From assembly GCA_035998445.1 (NCBI GenBank), contig DASYHQ010000032.1, positions 124,001-188,000 of the forward strand: a DNA stretch of 64,000 nt. Direction: 5' to 3'. This DNA comes from Tepidisphaeraceae bacterium (GTDB lineage Bacteria > Planctomycetota > Phycisphaerae > Tepidisphaerales > Tepidisphaeraceae). Below the pieces are notes generated by a model. That model was not told the origin of the DNA and ran no database searches. It worked only from the letters and a program-made list of their open reading frames with translations. How positions within the stretch are numbered: the stretch's first letter is position 1; the number at the start of each line of letters is the position of its first letter. Of the stretch, positions 24,970 to 33,752 are shown piece after piece. Both the position numbers and the translations under genes were made by a program.

Positions 24970-25232
24970 GCAATCTGCGTTCAAATCGCCCTGGCAACCG
25001 TTCGTGCGCTGCCGTGCTAAATTTTCTGACTTCAAACTGTAGGGTGAGGGATGAACTCGGTCAAGAGTGGCGGTGTGGGAGGCGAAACACCCCCCGCGTG
25101 CTCGTCATCCTGAAGTACTCCGAAGGCTCTCTTCCGGCCGCACAGCGAATACGGGGGGAGATCCTTCGGAGTACCTCAGGATGACGGTTGGCGCAGCGTC
25201 CGGAATGCGCGCGGGCCATCAATCAATCCAGG
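24970..25232. other. Remaining gap upstream of the ahpD leader
   Basis: With the leader, the gene-free stretch spans 24853-25232. This part should contain the promoter for ahpD-moeZ; I see no clear consensus pair. It also holds the type B palindrome at 25104-25185, near the stop codon of the large von Willebrand gene. Confidence 0.5.
25104..25185. repeat. Palindromic element type B, copy 1
   Basis: Arms of 28 bases (left begins GTCATCCTGAAGTACTCCGA at 25104; right ends CCTCAGGATGAC at 25185) differ at two positions. The centre carries GAATACGGGGGGAG (25147-25160), identical to a 14-mer in the type A array. It lies 47 bases beyond the stop of the large minus-strand gene and probably ends its transcription. 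Confidence 0.85.
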
Positions 25233-28200
25233 CTACTCCACCTTCGCGCCGCACGTCGTGCAGAACTTCGCACCGGGCGCCAGGGCCGCGCCGCAGTTCG
25301 TGCAGAACTTCTTCGCAACGTTTCCGCCGTCCGCCGGTGTCGTCGGCGCATCGGGCGCCGGTGGGGTGGCAACGGGGGGCGTCGCGGGGGGCGCATCGGT
25401 GGCGGGGGCGCTGTCTCCCAGTGCTTCCACGGGGATGCTGGCCGGGTCGAACGTGATCGACGTCGTCGAACCGGCGTTCACCCAGAACGGCTCGGCGAAC
25501 CGCTTGCCGGCGAAGGTGGTCACGAACGTGTACTTGCCAGGTTCCAACTGCTTCTCCGTTCCGAATGGCGCCTTGGCGAGCGGGTTGCCCTGCTCGTCGA
25601 ACAGCTCGTACTGCTCCGGAATGCCGAAGACCGAGGACTTCAGCTCGCGCACGAGTTGCTCGCTGTTGTTGGCGGCCAGATACGTGCCGCCGGCCGCCTT
25701 GGCCATCGCCTGGAGCTGTTCGCTCCAGTCGGCGCGGTTGATGTCGAAGCCGACGATTCGCAGCTTCACGTTCGACAGCTTCCCGAACTCCGCAGCCGCC
25801 TTGATCGGATCGCGTCGCGGTTGCGAGTCCTCACCGCCATCGGTCAGCAGCACGCAGGTGATGGGCGACGCTTCAGTGCCCTGCATGCGCGCCAGGTCCT
25901 TGGCCGCCTCTTCCAGGCTGAACGCCAGCGGCGTCTTGCCGCGAGCGCGCAGGCCGTTGACGATGTCACCGATCTTCTTGCGGTCCAGCGTCGCCATCGG
26001 GACCAGCAGCTTGCTGTCCTCGCTGGCGCCTTCCTCGATCGCGCGCAGGCGATAGCCGTACGCGCGCATCGCGACCTCGCTGTTGTCCGGCAGCGCCTCC
26101 AGCAGCGCGCGGACGGCGTCCTTGGCGATCTCGAACTTTTGCCGGCCGGCCATCTCGACCAGCATGGAACCGGAGCAGTCCAGGATGACGTACAGCCGAT
26201 TGCCCGGCGGCACCTCGACGGCGGTCTTCAGCAGGCCGGGGCCCGTCTTCTCGGTATGGCCGAGCGACTCGGTGGCGCGCGTCAGGAAGAGCAGCGCGAA
26301 ACTCGTGGGGATCTCGGCGTGCAGCTCGCTCTCGGGCCCGCTGGGCCAGAACCACAGGCCCGTCTCCTTCTGTCCCTGAAGCAGCCACTCTGCGCCAAGC
26401 GGGTACCACTCGTACTCGCCGATGAACTCGGTGTCGAGAATGCGCCCGACGCGCTCGAGCGAGTACAGATAGTAGTAGACCCAGTCGTCCTTGTTCTCCG
26501 GATGGTTGTCGACCATGAAGCGGGCGTTTAACCATGCCAGACCACGCTCGACCGACTCATGGTCCCAGGGCTGTGCTTCGCCCAGTTCATGACGCGTGAT
26601 GGCGGTGGCGCAGATGCCGGCGCAGGTCATGCTGCCGTAGCCGTAGCTGCTGCCATGATAAGACCAACCACCGTCGATATCACTTTGACGCTCCAGGTTC
26701 TCCTTGAGCAGGCGCTGGAACGTCTCGGGTGGAACGGCCACTCCACTGCGGCTTGCCGCATGCAGGCCAAGCAGCGCGTACTGCGTGACCGAGTTGTCAC
26801 CGCTCTGTCCCGCTTCCCAAGGAGTGCGGCGCTTCAACGGCGCGCCACCGGCGGGGGGCTCGCCGGGCGGGTGGCCACCGGCGACCATCAGGGTCCGGCG
26901 TGCGGGGCGGTCCTGTGCGTTCAGGCCCGGCACGGGTTCGCGGCGGCCGTAGTTCCACGTGCCGTCCGAGCCTTGCTGGTCGAGCAGCCACTGGGCGCAC
27001 TCGCGCAGCTTCGACGAGAACGCCGGGTCGCCGTACGAGTCGATGATCATGCAGACGATGCCGATCTCGTAGGTGCTGTGCCGAGCTGCTAACTCATACT
27101 TTGCGAGCATGCCACGCAGGTGGGCATCGAACGCTGGGTTCTTCTTGTGATAATTCGAGTGGACGAGCGCCAGCGCCACGAGGATGTCGTTGTCCTCGGC
27201 GCCGAACGGCTCGCGTTCCCGGTTCAAACGCTCGATCGTTCGCTTCCAGAGGCCCTCGGCACCACGATCGATGGCGGCGTTCACCATCGCGGGCGTTAGC
27301 CCGACGCCCTCCAGCCCTTGCGGCTGGCGCTCCTGCTTGGCCCGCACGCGGGCCGGGAAGAGCTTGTCGCCCACCTTGATCGTCACGCCCTTTTCAGCCT
27401 TCAACGGCTTGGCGGGCTCGGCCGGCTTCTGCGTGACAGCCGGCTGCTCTACTGCGGGTTGGGCGGGCGTGGCGGTCGCGACCTGTTCGGGCGTCGCCTC
27501 TGGCTTATCGGTCGCGGGCGCATCGGGCTTGGCGCCTGCATCCGCGACCGCAGCACCCAATGCGGGCAGGTCGATGATCTTCGCCAGGCTCAACCCGTTG
27601 TACGCCAGCCGCGGTTTGGCCTCGGCCGCGTCGATCGCGTAGACGACCTGAAAGCTGCGCGTCTCGCCCGCCGGCACCCAGTGCAGTTCGGCCGGCTGAT
27701 GGACGCCCTGCGTCGTCACGTCGGCGTACGCCTCCTGTTCACCGGCCGACGTCGCGTACTTCAGCTGTTCCTTCGCCTGGAGGAACTCACCATCCGTCCC
27801 CGCGTTTTTCACGCTGACATCCAGCACGAGGAACTGCTGCCCCTCGGGCGCCTTCTGCCCCCCAAATTCCGGCGCCGCGGCGCTCCCGGTCACGGCCAGG
27901 CGGAACATCTCATCTGAGATCGCTTCGGAAATCGGTTTGCGTTCCACCAGCGCGGGGCGCGTGCCCTCGATCGGGAGCGTCAGCCCCTTTGGGCGGATGA
28001 CCTTCCCCTCGGGCGTTTTGGCGTTCGGAACGTCGCAGCGCAGCTCGATGCTCTTGGTCTCGGCCGGCGCCAGGAACGCGATCGTGCCGCCGGTCGGCAG
28101 GTCGGGCAGAAAGCGGGGCGATTCGCCCAGCGGTGACAGTTCGGTAATGGCGGCGTAACCGTACTCTCCGTCGACGACGAGCGTGGCGTACTTCATCGCA

Positions 28201-29771
28201 TCGGTCCAGTCGGCGACGGTACCGACCTTCATCTTCGCGCCGGGCTTGGCCTTCGGGTCGAACGCGCTGGCGTCGGCCTCGGTGGCGAACTCGCTGGTGG
28301 CGCGGAAGTCGACCGTGATGTACTGCATGCTCGGCGGCGCCGTGCGATCGGCCAACTTCGGCTGCTTCTGGATGCCATAGACGGCCGCGTTCAGCACCTC
28401 GTTCTTCACCGGTTCCGCAAGCGGCTTTTCCGTCGATGCGAGCGAGCCACCCGCGGGCACGACCAACGGCAATGTGAAGTGGCCGTGGGCGTAATCGTAA
28501 AAGCGGACCTCGAGTGTCTCCACCTCGCCCGCCGGCAGTTTGAAGACGGCGTTGCCGCGGACGGTCGAGCCAATGCGCTCCAGGCTGAAGTCGGCCGCCG
28601 GCACGTGGCCCGGCAGGTCGTTGGCCAGCGGGTGTAATCGCGCGGTCTGCCGCCCGTTGACGACGACGTACAGGTGGTCGCCGAGCTGCGGGATTCGGTA
28701 TTCGGTGGGCGTTTGCCGCTCGCGCACGAGCGTGAGCGGGATGATGTTTTCGAACTCCACCTCAAGCACGAGCAGCGACCGACCCTCAGCGGCCTTCACC
28801 GGGCCGTACTCCTTGCGCGCAGCGAGGCGATGGACAGTGAAGTGGGCGGCGCGGTTACCAGCGGTCGCACCGTAGGGCTGCGACTCATCGCCGGCTAACG
28901 ATACCGGTGGGGCGACCGCAGTCGTGGTGATTGGCTTGGCCGCCGCAATTGGGTCGGCGGCCGCGGTGGCGGCCGACAGGTCGATTGCTGCATCAGGCGT
29001 GACGGCGGCGGCGACGAGCTCGTGCCTTACCGGCGCTTTCGCGTCGCTCGTGACGAATGTGCGACCGATCGTGTAGCGGTTGGCCGGGCCCTGGATGATC
29101 CACGCGTTGCCGACTTGCATCGGGCGGGGGTCGGGCAGGCCGGGGCCCGAGCGGACGACGAACTGCACAGCGGGATAGGCCTTGGCAATCTCGCTGGCGA
29201 GGCCGACATCAATGCCCCACCCCAACACGACCACACCGTCCGCCTGCTCCTTGGCCGACTCGATCACGTCGGAGAGGCTCTTGAGCGGATCGCCGATGGC
29301 TAACCCCGGCGCCGGCGCGAACGACGTCATGGTGATGCCGGTGACGGCGAGCTTCTTGCCGCCCGTCTCCACGACGGCGAACGGCTTGGCGATGCGCTCC
29401 TGCCCACCGGCCCGGTAGACGTTGGCCGATACCACGGGCACGTGCGAACCTTCAACCACGGCGCGCACGGCATCGGCGCCCGAGCGTAAATCGACGGCGC
29501 CGAGGTTCACGGCCTCGTACCCCAGCATCGTGAACGCCGCGCTAAGGTCGGCGGCGTCGACGCGATGCGGGCCGATGGCGCCACCACCGGCCAGCATGGC
29601 CGCGGGCGCGTCGCCCTCGGCGGCGGCGGCAAGGCCGGCGGTGGTGACGATGAGCGGTGGGCCGGCCGGCTCGCCATTGACCGCCTGCGCCCAAAGCGGG
29701 CTGGACACCGTCGTGGCAAGTACGAACAAGCGCGAACACATCCGTGCGACTGCAGAACCTCGCATCGTCAT
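25233..29771 (-). CDS. Very large exported protein: nucleotidase-like, cyclase-toroid, von Willebrand A, zinc ribbon
   Basis: A 1512-residue protein. An N-terminal signal (CSRLFVLATTVSSPLWAQA) predicts export. Residues about 35-260 resemble the metallophosphatase part of 5'-nucleotidases but lack clear metal motifs. Three beta-rich segments follow (about 300-770), then a Pro/Ala linker and an alpha-toroid like the prenyltransferase/squalene-cyclase fold (about 870-1180; GTWNYG, GGWSY). A von Willebrand A domain comes next, with MIDAS motif DCSGS at about 1198-1202 and LLTDGGED. The last 26 residues are a four-Cys zinc ribbon (FCTNCGAALAPGAKFCTTCG). Both ATGs at 29771 and 29765 have usable Shine-Dalgarno sequences. 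It is third in a cassette with a transglutaminase-like and a CsgG-like gene. Function is unknown; the domains suggest protein-protein assembly. Confidence 0.8.
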   Translation of the reverse strand: MTMRGSAVARMCSRLFVLATTVSSPLWAQAVNGEPAGPPLIVTTAGLAAAAEGDAPAAMLAGGGAIGPHRVDAADLSAAFTMLGYEAVNLGAVDLRSGADAVRAVVEGSHVPVVSANVYRAGGQERIAKPFAVVETGGKKLAVTGITMTSFAPAPGLAIGDPLKSLSDVIESAKEQADGVVVLGWGIDVGLASEIAKAYPAVQFVVRSGPGLPDPRPMQVGNAWIIQGPANRYTIGRTFVTSDAKAPVRHELVAAAVTPDAAIDLSAATAAADPIAAAKPITTTAVAPPVSLAGDESQPYGATAGNRAAHFTVHRLAARKEYGPVKAAEGRSLLVLEVEFENIIPLTLVRERQTPTEYRIPQLGDHLYVVVNGRQTARLHPLANDLPGHVPAADFSLERIGSTVRGNAVFKLPAGEVETLEVRFYDYAHGHFTLPLVVPAGGSLASTEKPLAEPVKNEVLNAAVYGIQKQPKLADRTAPPSMQYITVDFRATSEFATEADASAFDPKAKPGAKMKVGTVADWTDAMKYATLVVDGEYGYAAITELSPLGESPRFLPDLPTGGTIAFLAPAETKSIELRCDVPNAKTPEGKVIRPKGLTLPIEGTRPALVERKPISEAISDEMFRLAVTGSAAAPEFGGQKAPEGQQFLVLDVSVKNAGTDGEFLQAKEQLKYATSAGEQEAYADVTTQGVHQPAELHWVPAGETRSFQVVYAIDAAEAKPRLAYNGLSLAKIIDLPALGAAVADAGAKPDAPATDKPEATPEQVATATPAQPAVEQPAVTQKPAEPAKPLKAEKGVTIKVGDKLFPARVRAKQERQPQGLEGVGLTPAMVNAAIDRGAEGLWKRTIERLNREREPFGAEDNDILVALALVHSNYHKKNPAFDAHLRGMLAKYELAARHSTYEIGIVCMIIDSYGDPAFSSKLRECAQWLLDQQGSDGTWNYGRREPVPGLNAQDRPARRTLMVAGGHPPGEPPAGGAPLKRRTPWEAGQSGDNSVTQYALLGLHAASRSGVAVPPETFQRLLKENLERQSDIDGGWSYHGSSYGYGSMTCAGICATAITRHELGEAQPWDHESVERGLAWLNARFMVDNHPENKDDWVYYYLYSLERVGRILDTEFIGEYEWYPLGAEWLLQGQKETGLWFWPSGPESELHAEIPTSFALLFLTRATESLGHTEKTGPGLLKTAVEVPPGNRLYVILDCSGSMLVEMAGRQKFEIAKDAVRALLEALPDNSEVAMRAYGYRLRAIEEGASEDSKLLVPMATLDRKKIGDIVNGLRARGKTPLAFSLEEAAKDLARMQGTEASPITCVLLTDGGEDSQPRRDPIKAAAEFGKLSNVKLRIVGFDINRADWSEQLQAMAKAAGGTYLAANNSEQLVRELKSSVFGIPEQYELFDEQGNPLAKAPFGTEKQLEPGKYTFVTTFAGKRFAEPFWVNAGSTTSITFDPASIPVEALGDSAPATDAPPATPPVATPPAPDAPTTPADGGNVAKKFCTNCGAALAPGAKFCTTCGAKVE

Positions 29772-29834
29772 CTCCCGAAACTCCGACCTTCCATGCCAAC
29801 ACGCTCGCGCGGCTCGCCGCGAGAGCCGAACTCG

Positions 29835-32306
29835 CTACTCGGCAGCCTTGTAACCCCAGAGGTTGATGCCGCCACCGATCGCGGCGTTGATCACACCCAG
29901 CGCCTGTCCGACGACGAATTTCTGGCTGGCCGACAGCGCCGCACGCCCGGCCAGGTTAACGCCGAGCGCGCCGGTTCCCAGGCCCAGAAAGCATCCAAGC
30001 ATCTGGATCGCGTTGGCGTTGCGGGCCTTGCCCTGCAGCTTGCCCCCACCCTGCTTCTCGATCTCCCATTGCTGCAGGACCATAACGAAGATCAGGCACA
30101 CGCCGACGATAAAGATCTGCATGCCGTACTCGACCATCGCGCTGCCTCGGCCCCCGTCACGCCGGCCGAGGATAGTGCCGGTCTCCGGATCCAAAGACCA
30201 CCAACTGAGGTCGGCCGCGTCGATGTCATTTCCCGCGGCGGGGGCGGTGAACGCCAGCACGCGGTGACCGGTCGGTTCGTGCTTGCTGATCCAGTTGCGG
30301 TCGGACTCGGCGAGCGTCGCGCTGACCGATTGCGGCGCGGCCTGTCGGGGGTCGAACGCCACCATCGTGCTGCCGGCGAGGCGCAGTCGTTGCGTGTCCA
30401 CCAGCGCCGACCGGCCCATCCCCGACTGGATCGACGTCTCGGGTAACACCGCCTCGGCCGCCGTGTCGAACACGCCTTGCCGCAGCGCCGCCATTGGCGC
30501 GGTCGCGGTGGCGTCGGCGTTGCGTGGCACGAAGCTCAGGCCGTTGTCGACGATGTCCATACCGAACCGCGCGCAGGCGTGCGCGCCGTCCTTGCGACCG
30601 CAGAACCGGCGCTCGGCGATCACCAGTTGCGGGCGGTCCCAAAGCGGGGCGACCTGCGGGTTCTCGCGAACCAACCTCGCCAGCCCCGCCTGCCGCACCT
30701 GCGCGAAGCCTGCGAGGAACGTGGGGAACGTGCTGCCGCGCGTCGTGGAGAGTTTGTTCAGCTCCTCGTTGGTCGTCTCGCCGTCCTGCAGCATCGGCAG
30801 CACGGCGTCGATCATCTTCACCGACTCGCTCAGCGCGTCGTGCGCGGCGACCGCGGGGTCGAGCAGGTGCGACTGCAACAGCATCTGCCACGACAGCATC
30901 GGGCTAAGCCGGTGCTCACCGGTCGTGTCGGCCTTCGTCAGCAGCACGCGCGACTGCACGCGTGGCTCGGCGCCGGGCGAGGTGAAGGTCATGCGGACGG
31001 CCAGATCGACGAACGTCGATTCCGGCTCGGCGGCGGCGTCATCACCGCCACCCATCAGGCCGCCGAACATGCCACCGGTCGCCTGGCCGATCTCGGCGGC
31101 GCCCTTCACCCGGCCGTCGGTGGTCATCTCGAAGACGTTCCCCTTCAGGTCGAAGACCCGCGATGAGAAGTTTCGCGCGCCAAGGCTGATGACCGCCTGA
31201 AAGCGTTTGATCGACATCAGCTGCTTGACCGCGGCTTCGGGGTCCATCTCGAGGAGTTCGGTCGCAGAGGGAATCTCCTCACCAGGGACGATCACCAGTG
31301 CCGGGGAGGCCCACAACGCGTCGGCCGCGATGATGGGCATCTCGCCGACGATCGTCTCCTGCTCGCTGCCCGGCTCACCATGACGGTAAACGATTTGGAA
31401 CTGCACGGCGTGCTGCAACTCGGCGGGCATGGCGTCCATCGCCGCGCCGTTCTGGCCGCGAGCGGCATCGGTGGCCCCGGGGAAGCTGGGGTCGAGCGCC
31501 CGCCAGCCACCCTGGCCATCGCTCACCTCCACCCACACGTGGTCGGTGGCGCGGTCGGTCAGCTCGGCGACCCACTTGTCGTGCGGGCGACCGAGCTTGA
31601 TGCCGGCTGCGGCGATCTGGTCCTGCAGGTACTTCAGTTCCGATTGGGTCGCGCGTTCGGCCTGGGTGATGATGTCGAGCGATGCGGCCTGTTGATCGGC
31701 AATGAGCCCGTCGAGGTAGGCCTTCTCAAGCCCAACGCGGGCCGCGAAGTCGGCGGGCACGCCTTCGGTTGCCGGGGCATTGGTAGGAACGAGTTCACCC
31801 AGCAGGCCGGCGAGCGGGTCGGTGGCGAGGTACTGGTCGACGAGCGTGCGCGCGGCGTCGGCGGGCAGGGTGCCGCGCACCAGTCGGGCGCCATGACCAC
31901 CGGCGGCCAGCATCTCGACCAGCAGCAGGCTCTTGTCGAACGAGTTGGCCGCCCGGGCGGCCAGCGCCCCGCGCGAACCGCGCAGCACGCCGCGGTACGG
32001 TTCGTAGCGGACCTGGTCGCGGACGTACGAGAACATCTTGTCGACGTCGTTCCCCAGCGCCGCGGCGCGGGCGGTGACGTCGCTCGGCGACGCGTTCGGT
32101 TGACGAAGTTCGACCTTGGCGACCTTGGTCATCTGCTCGAGGAAGGCCACCGCCCGCTTCACTTCGGCCGTGCTATCAGCGTCGTCACCGGCCGCCGGCG
32201 CGGGCTGGGCGCGGGCGGTCGTCGCGAAGCCGGTCCAGGCGGCGGTCATGAGGACGGTGAACGTAAACCGGGCCAGACGGGAACAGAAGTCGTTTGAGAG
32301 TTGCAT
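29835..32306 (-). CDS. Exported transglutaminase-like protein with Ser at the Cys position and C-terminal membrane segments
   Basis: An 823-residue protein. MQLSNDFCSRLARFTFTVLM plus the following TAAW...ARA is a signal peptide; the ATG at 32306 has GGAG eight bases upstream. Residues about 85-280 have a transglutaminase-like core: NSFDKSLLLVEMLAAGGHGA, where the catalytic Cys position is Ser122, then DHVWVEV (His256) and WRALDPSF (Asp272). The Cys loss suggests an inactive, binding role or a changed chemistry. A long alpha/beta region of unknown fold follows. The C-terminus has GSAMVEYGMQIFIVGVCLIF (Glu726), which looks like a Flp-pilin processing site and helix, and a second hydrophobic region. 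It lies 63 bases before the large von Willebrand gene and 244 bases after the CsgG-like gene. Confidence 0.75.
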   Translation of the reverse strand: MQLSNDFCSRLARFTFTVLMTAAWTGFATTARAQPAPAAGDDADSTAEVKRAVAFLEQMTKVAKVELRQPNASPSDVTARAAALGNDVDKMFSYVRDQVRYEPYRGVLRGSRGALAARAANSFDKSLLLVEMLAAGGHGARLVRGTLPADAARTLVDQYLATDPLAGLLGELVPTNAPATEGVPADFAARVGLEKAYLDGLIADQQAASLDIITQAERATQSELKYLQDQIAAAGIKLGRPHDKWVAELTDRATDHVWVEVSDGQGGWRALDPSFPGATDAARGQNGAAMDAMPAELQHAVQFQIVYRHGEPGSEQETIVGEMPIIAADALWASPALVIVPGEEIPSATELLEMDPEAAVKQLMSIKRFQAVISLGARNFSSRVFDLKGNVFEMTTDGRVKGAAEIGQATGGMFGGLMGGGDDAAAEPESTFVDLAVRMTFTSPGAEPRVQSRVLLTKADTTGEHRLSPMLSWQMLLQSHLLDPAVAAHDALSESVKMIDAVLPMLQDGETTNEELNKLSTTRGSTFPTFLAGFAQVRQAGLARLVRENPQVAPLWDRPQLVIAERRFCGRKDGAHACARFGMDIVDNGLSFVPRNADATATAPMAALRQGVFDTAAEAVLPETSIQSGMGRSALVDTQRLRLAGSTMVAFDPRQAAPQSVSATLAESDRNWISKHEPTGHRVLAFTAPAAGNDIDAADLSWWSLDPETGTILGRRDGGRGSAMVEYGMQIFIVGVCLIFVMVLQQWEIEKQGGGKLQGKARNANAIQMLGCFLGLGTGALGVNLAGRAALSASQKFVVGQALGVINAAIGGGINLWGYKAAE

Positions 32307-32550
32307 GGTCAAAGCTCCACCGCGCTGTTGGGCGGCGTAATGCGGGCGTGGGATGTCTTGTTCGCCGCGACGCGCGGGTTGGGCTGTTGGCACAACGTCG
32401 TCTCACGCGACCCGGTCGACGAGGAGCGCGGCACACGTACGGATATGCTCCCCGGCGGCAGGCTCCGGCGCGTCCCACATCACGACGCCGACCTGCGAAA
32501 GCCCGCGGCGGCGCGTTAACGGCGCCGCGGGTGATGTCAGAGCATTCCCG

Positions 32551-33504
32551 TTACTGGATCTTCGTGCCATCGACCGGGCAGAACTTCGCGCCGGCCTGCT
32601 GCGCAGCGCCGCAGCTCGGGCAGAACTTCTTGCCGGCCTGGGCGTCACCACCCGTGGCGGCAGCCGGGGCAACCGCGGGAGCAGCAGCGGCGGCGGGAGC
32701 GGCGGCCGGGGCGGCGCTGGCGGGCTTGGCCGGCTGGTTCGTCAGGAACCGGTCGATCTTCGGCAGGCTCTTACGGACGGCGTCGTCCAGGGCCAGGCGA
32801 AGGATCTTGCCCTTGTCATCTTCCGACACCTCGATGTCGGCATCGGCGTTGGCGCTGGCGCCCAGGATGTCCACGCCCATCGCGCCGGCGGTGTCGGTCT
32901 TCTTGTACTCGCTGAAATTCGAGACGAGCAGCGCGCCCGTCGTCGGGTCGACCAGGCGAATGTCCACGCCGGCCTCGGTCGTCAGCTTGACGTTCTTGCT
33001 CTTGATGTCGAGGCCACCGGCGTTGAAGAACTCACCACCGACCTGCGCCAGGCCAAAGCCCTTTTCGTTACGCTCGGTCTTCACGCGGAGGTTGGTCACC
33101 TTGCCCAGCAGCAGGTAGTCGACGCCGCGCACCTGCGCGGTCTTGGCCAGTTCATCGGACTTCACGATGCCTTCGAGGTTCTGCTCGTCCAGCAGCTTTT
33201 CCAGCTGGGCGCGCTCGATCACCTGGAATCGCTCCGTCTGATCCAGCAGCGTCGTCATCTGGTCGGCGGCGAGTGTGTCGAGGCCGCCGCCAGCCATGCC
33301 ACCTTCGGCCTTCACGTTGAAGGGGGGCACGCCGACGCGCGGGCGGTTCACGCCCTGCGGCGCCGGCGGGTACTTGCCGACGTTTTCGGTCAGCACGTCG
33401 CGCTGGGCGGCTTCCTTGTTGCTCGAGCAGCCCATGAGGAGGCTCGACACGAGAACCGAACCAACAACGGCACCACGGCCGACCGATTTACAAACAGCGT
33501 TCAT
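32551..33504 (-). CDS. CsgG-like lipoprotein with C-terminal zinc ribbon
   Basis: A 317-residue protein. A lipobox (SLLMGC, Cys26) predicts lipid attachment. Residues about 50-260 follow the CsgG/HfaB pattern of curli-secretion lipoproteins: RVGVPPFNV, DQTERFQVIERAQLEKLLDE, VDYLLLGKVTNL and later VDIRLVDPTTGALL. CsgG forms an outer-membrane pore in curli systems; many relatives have other roles. An Ala/Pro-rich linker leads to a C-terminal KKFCPSCGAAQQAGAKFCPV-DG ribbon with three Cys, the fourth position being Asp. The ATG at 33504 has GGAG eight bases upstream. It heads the three-gene minus-strand cassette and shares its ribbon type with the third gene. No CsgA/B/E/F genes are nearby. Confidence 0.8.
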   Translation of the reverse strand: MNAVCKSVGRGAVVGSVLVSSLLMGCSSNKEAAQRDVLTENVGKYPPAPQGVNRPRVGVPPFNVKAEGGMAGGGLDTLAADQMTTLLDQTERFQVIERAQLEKLLDEQNLEGIVKSDELAKTAQVRGVDYLLLGKVTNLRVKTERNEKGFGLAQVGGEFFNAGGLDIKSKNVKLTTEAGVDIRLVDPTTGALLVSNFSEYKKTDTAGAMGVDILGASANADADIEVSEDDKGKILRLALDDAVRKSLPKIDRFLTNQPAKPASAAPAAAPAAAAAPAVAPAAATGGDAQAGKKFCPSCGAAQQAGAKFCPVDGTKIQ

Positions 33505-33752
33505 CGTATTTCTCCAAAGCGGCGGAACCCCCGCCGGTAGTGTGTATGACTCTTATGACGGGAAGTGGTTAGTGCAGACCTTGCTCCAGGAACTGCGACC
33601 GACGCTTTTCTACTGCTGCCCCATCGATCACAGTTGCGCCACCGTATTTAATATTGTGCCACACTTTTATCAAGCAGGTACGCAATCAATCGCAATTCTC
33701 TTAAAGCGGGCTCAGGTGGAAGCGGGAGGGGTCTCTGGACGTTCTACTTGAA

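Noticed and set aside
24338-24997. A 219-codon minus-strand frame through the ahpD leader
   Set aside because: It is out of frame with the ahpD-like gene, which has clear motifs; the extra part only translates the hairpins.
25188-26531. A 447-codon plus-strand frame opposite the von Willebrand gene
   Set aside because: The opposite strand carries clear von Willebrand and cyclase-like motifs; this frame shows none.
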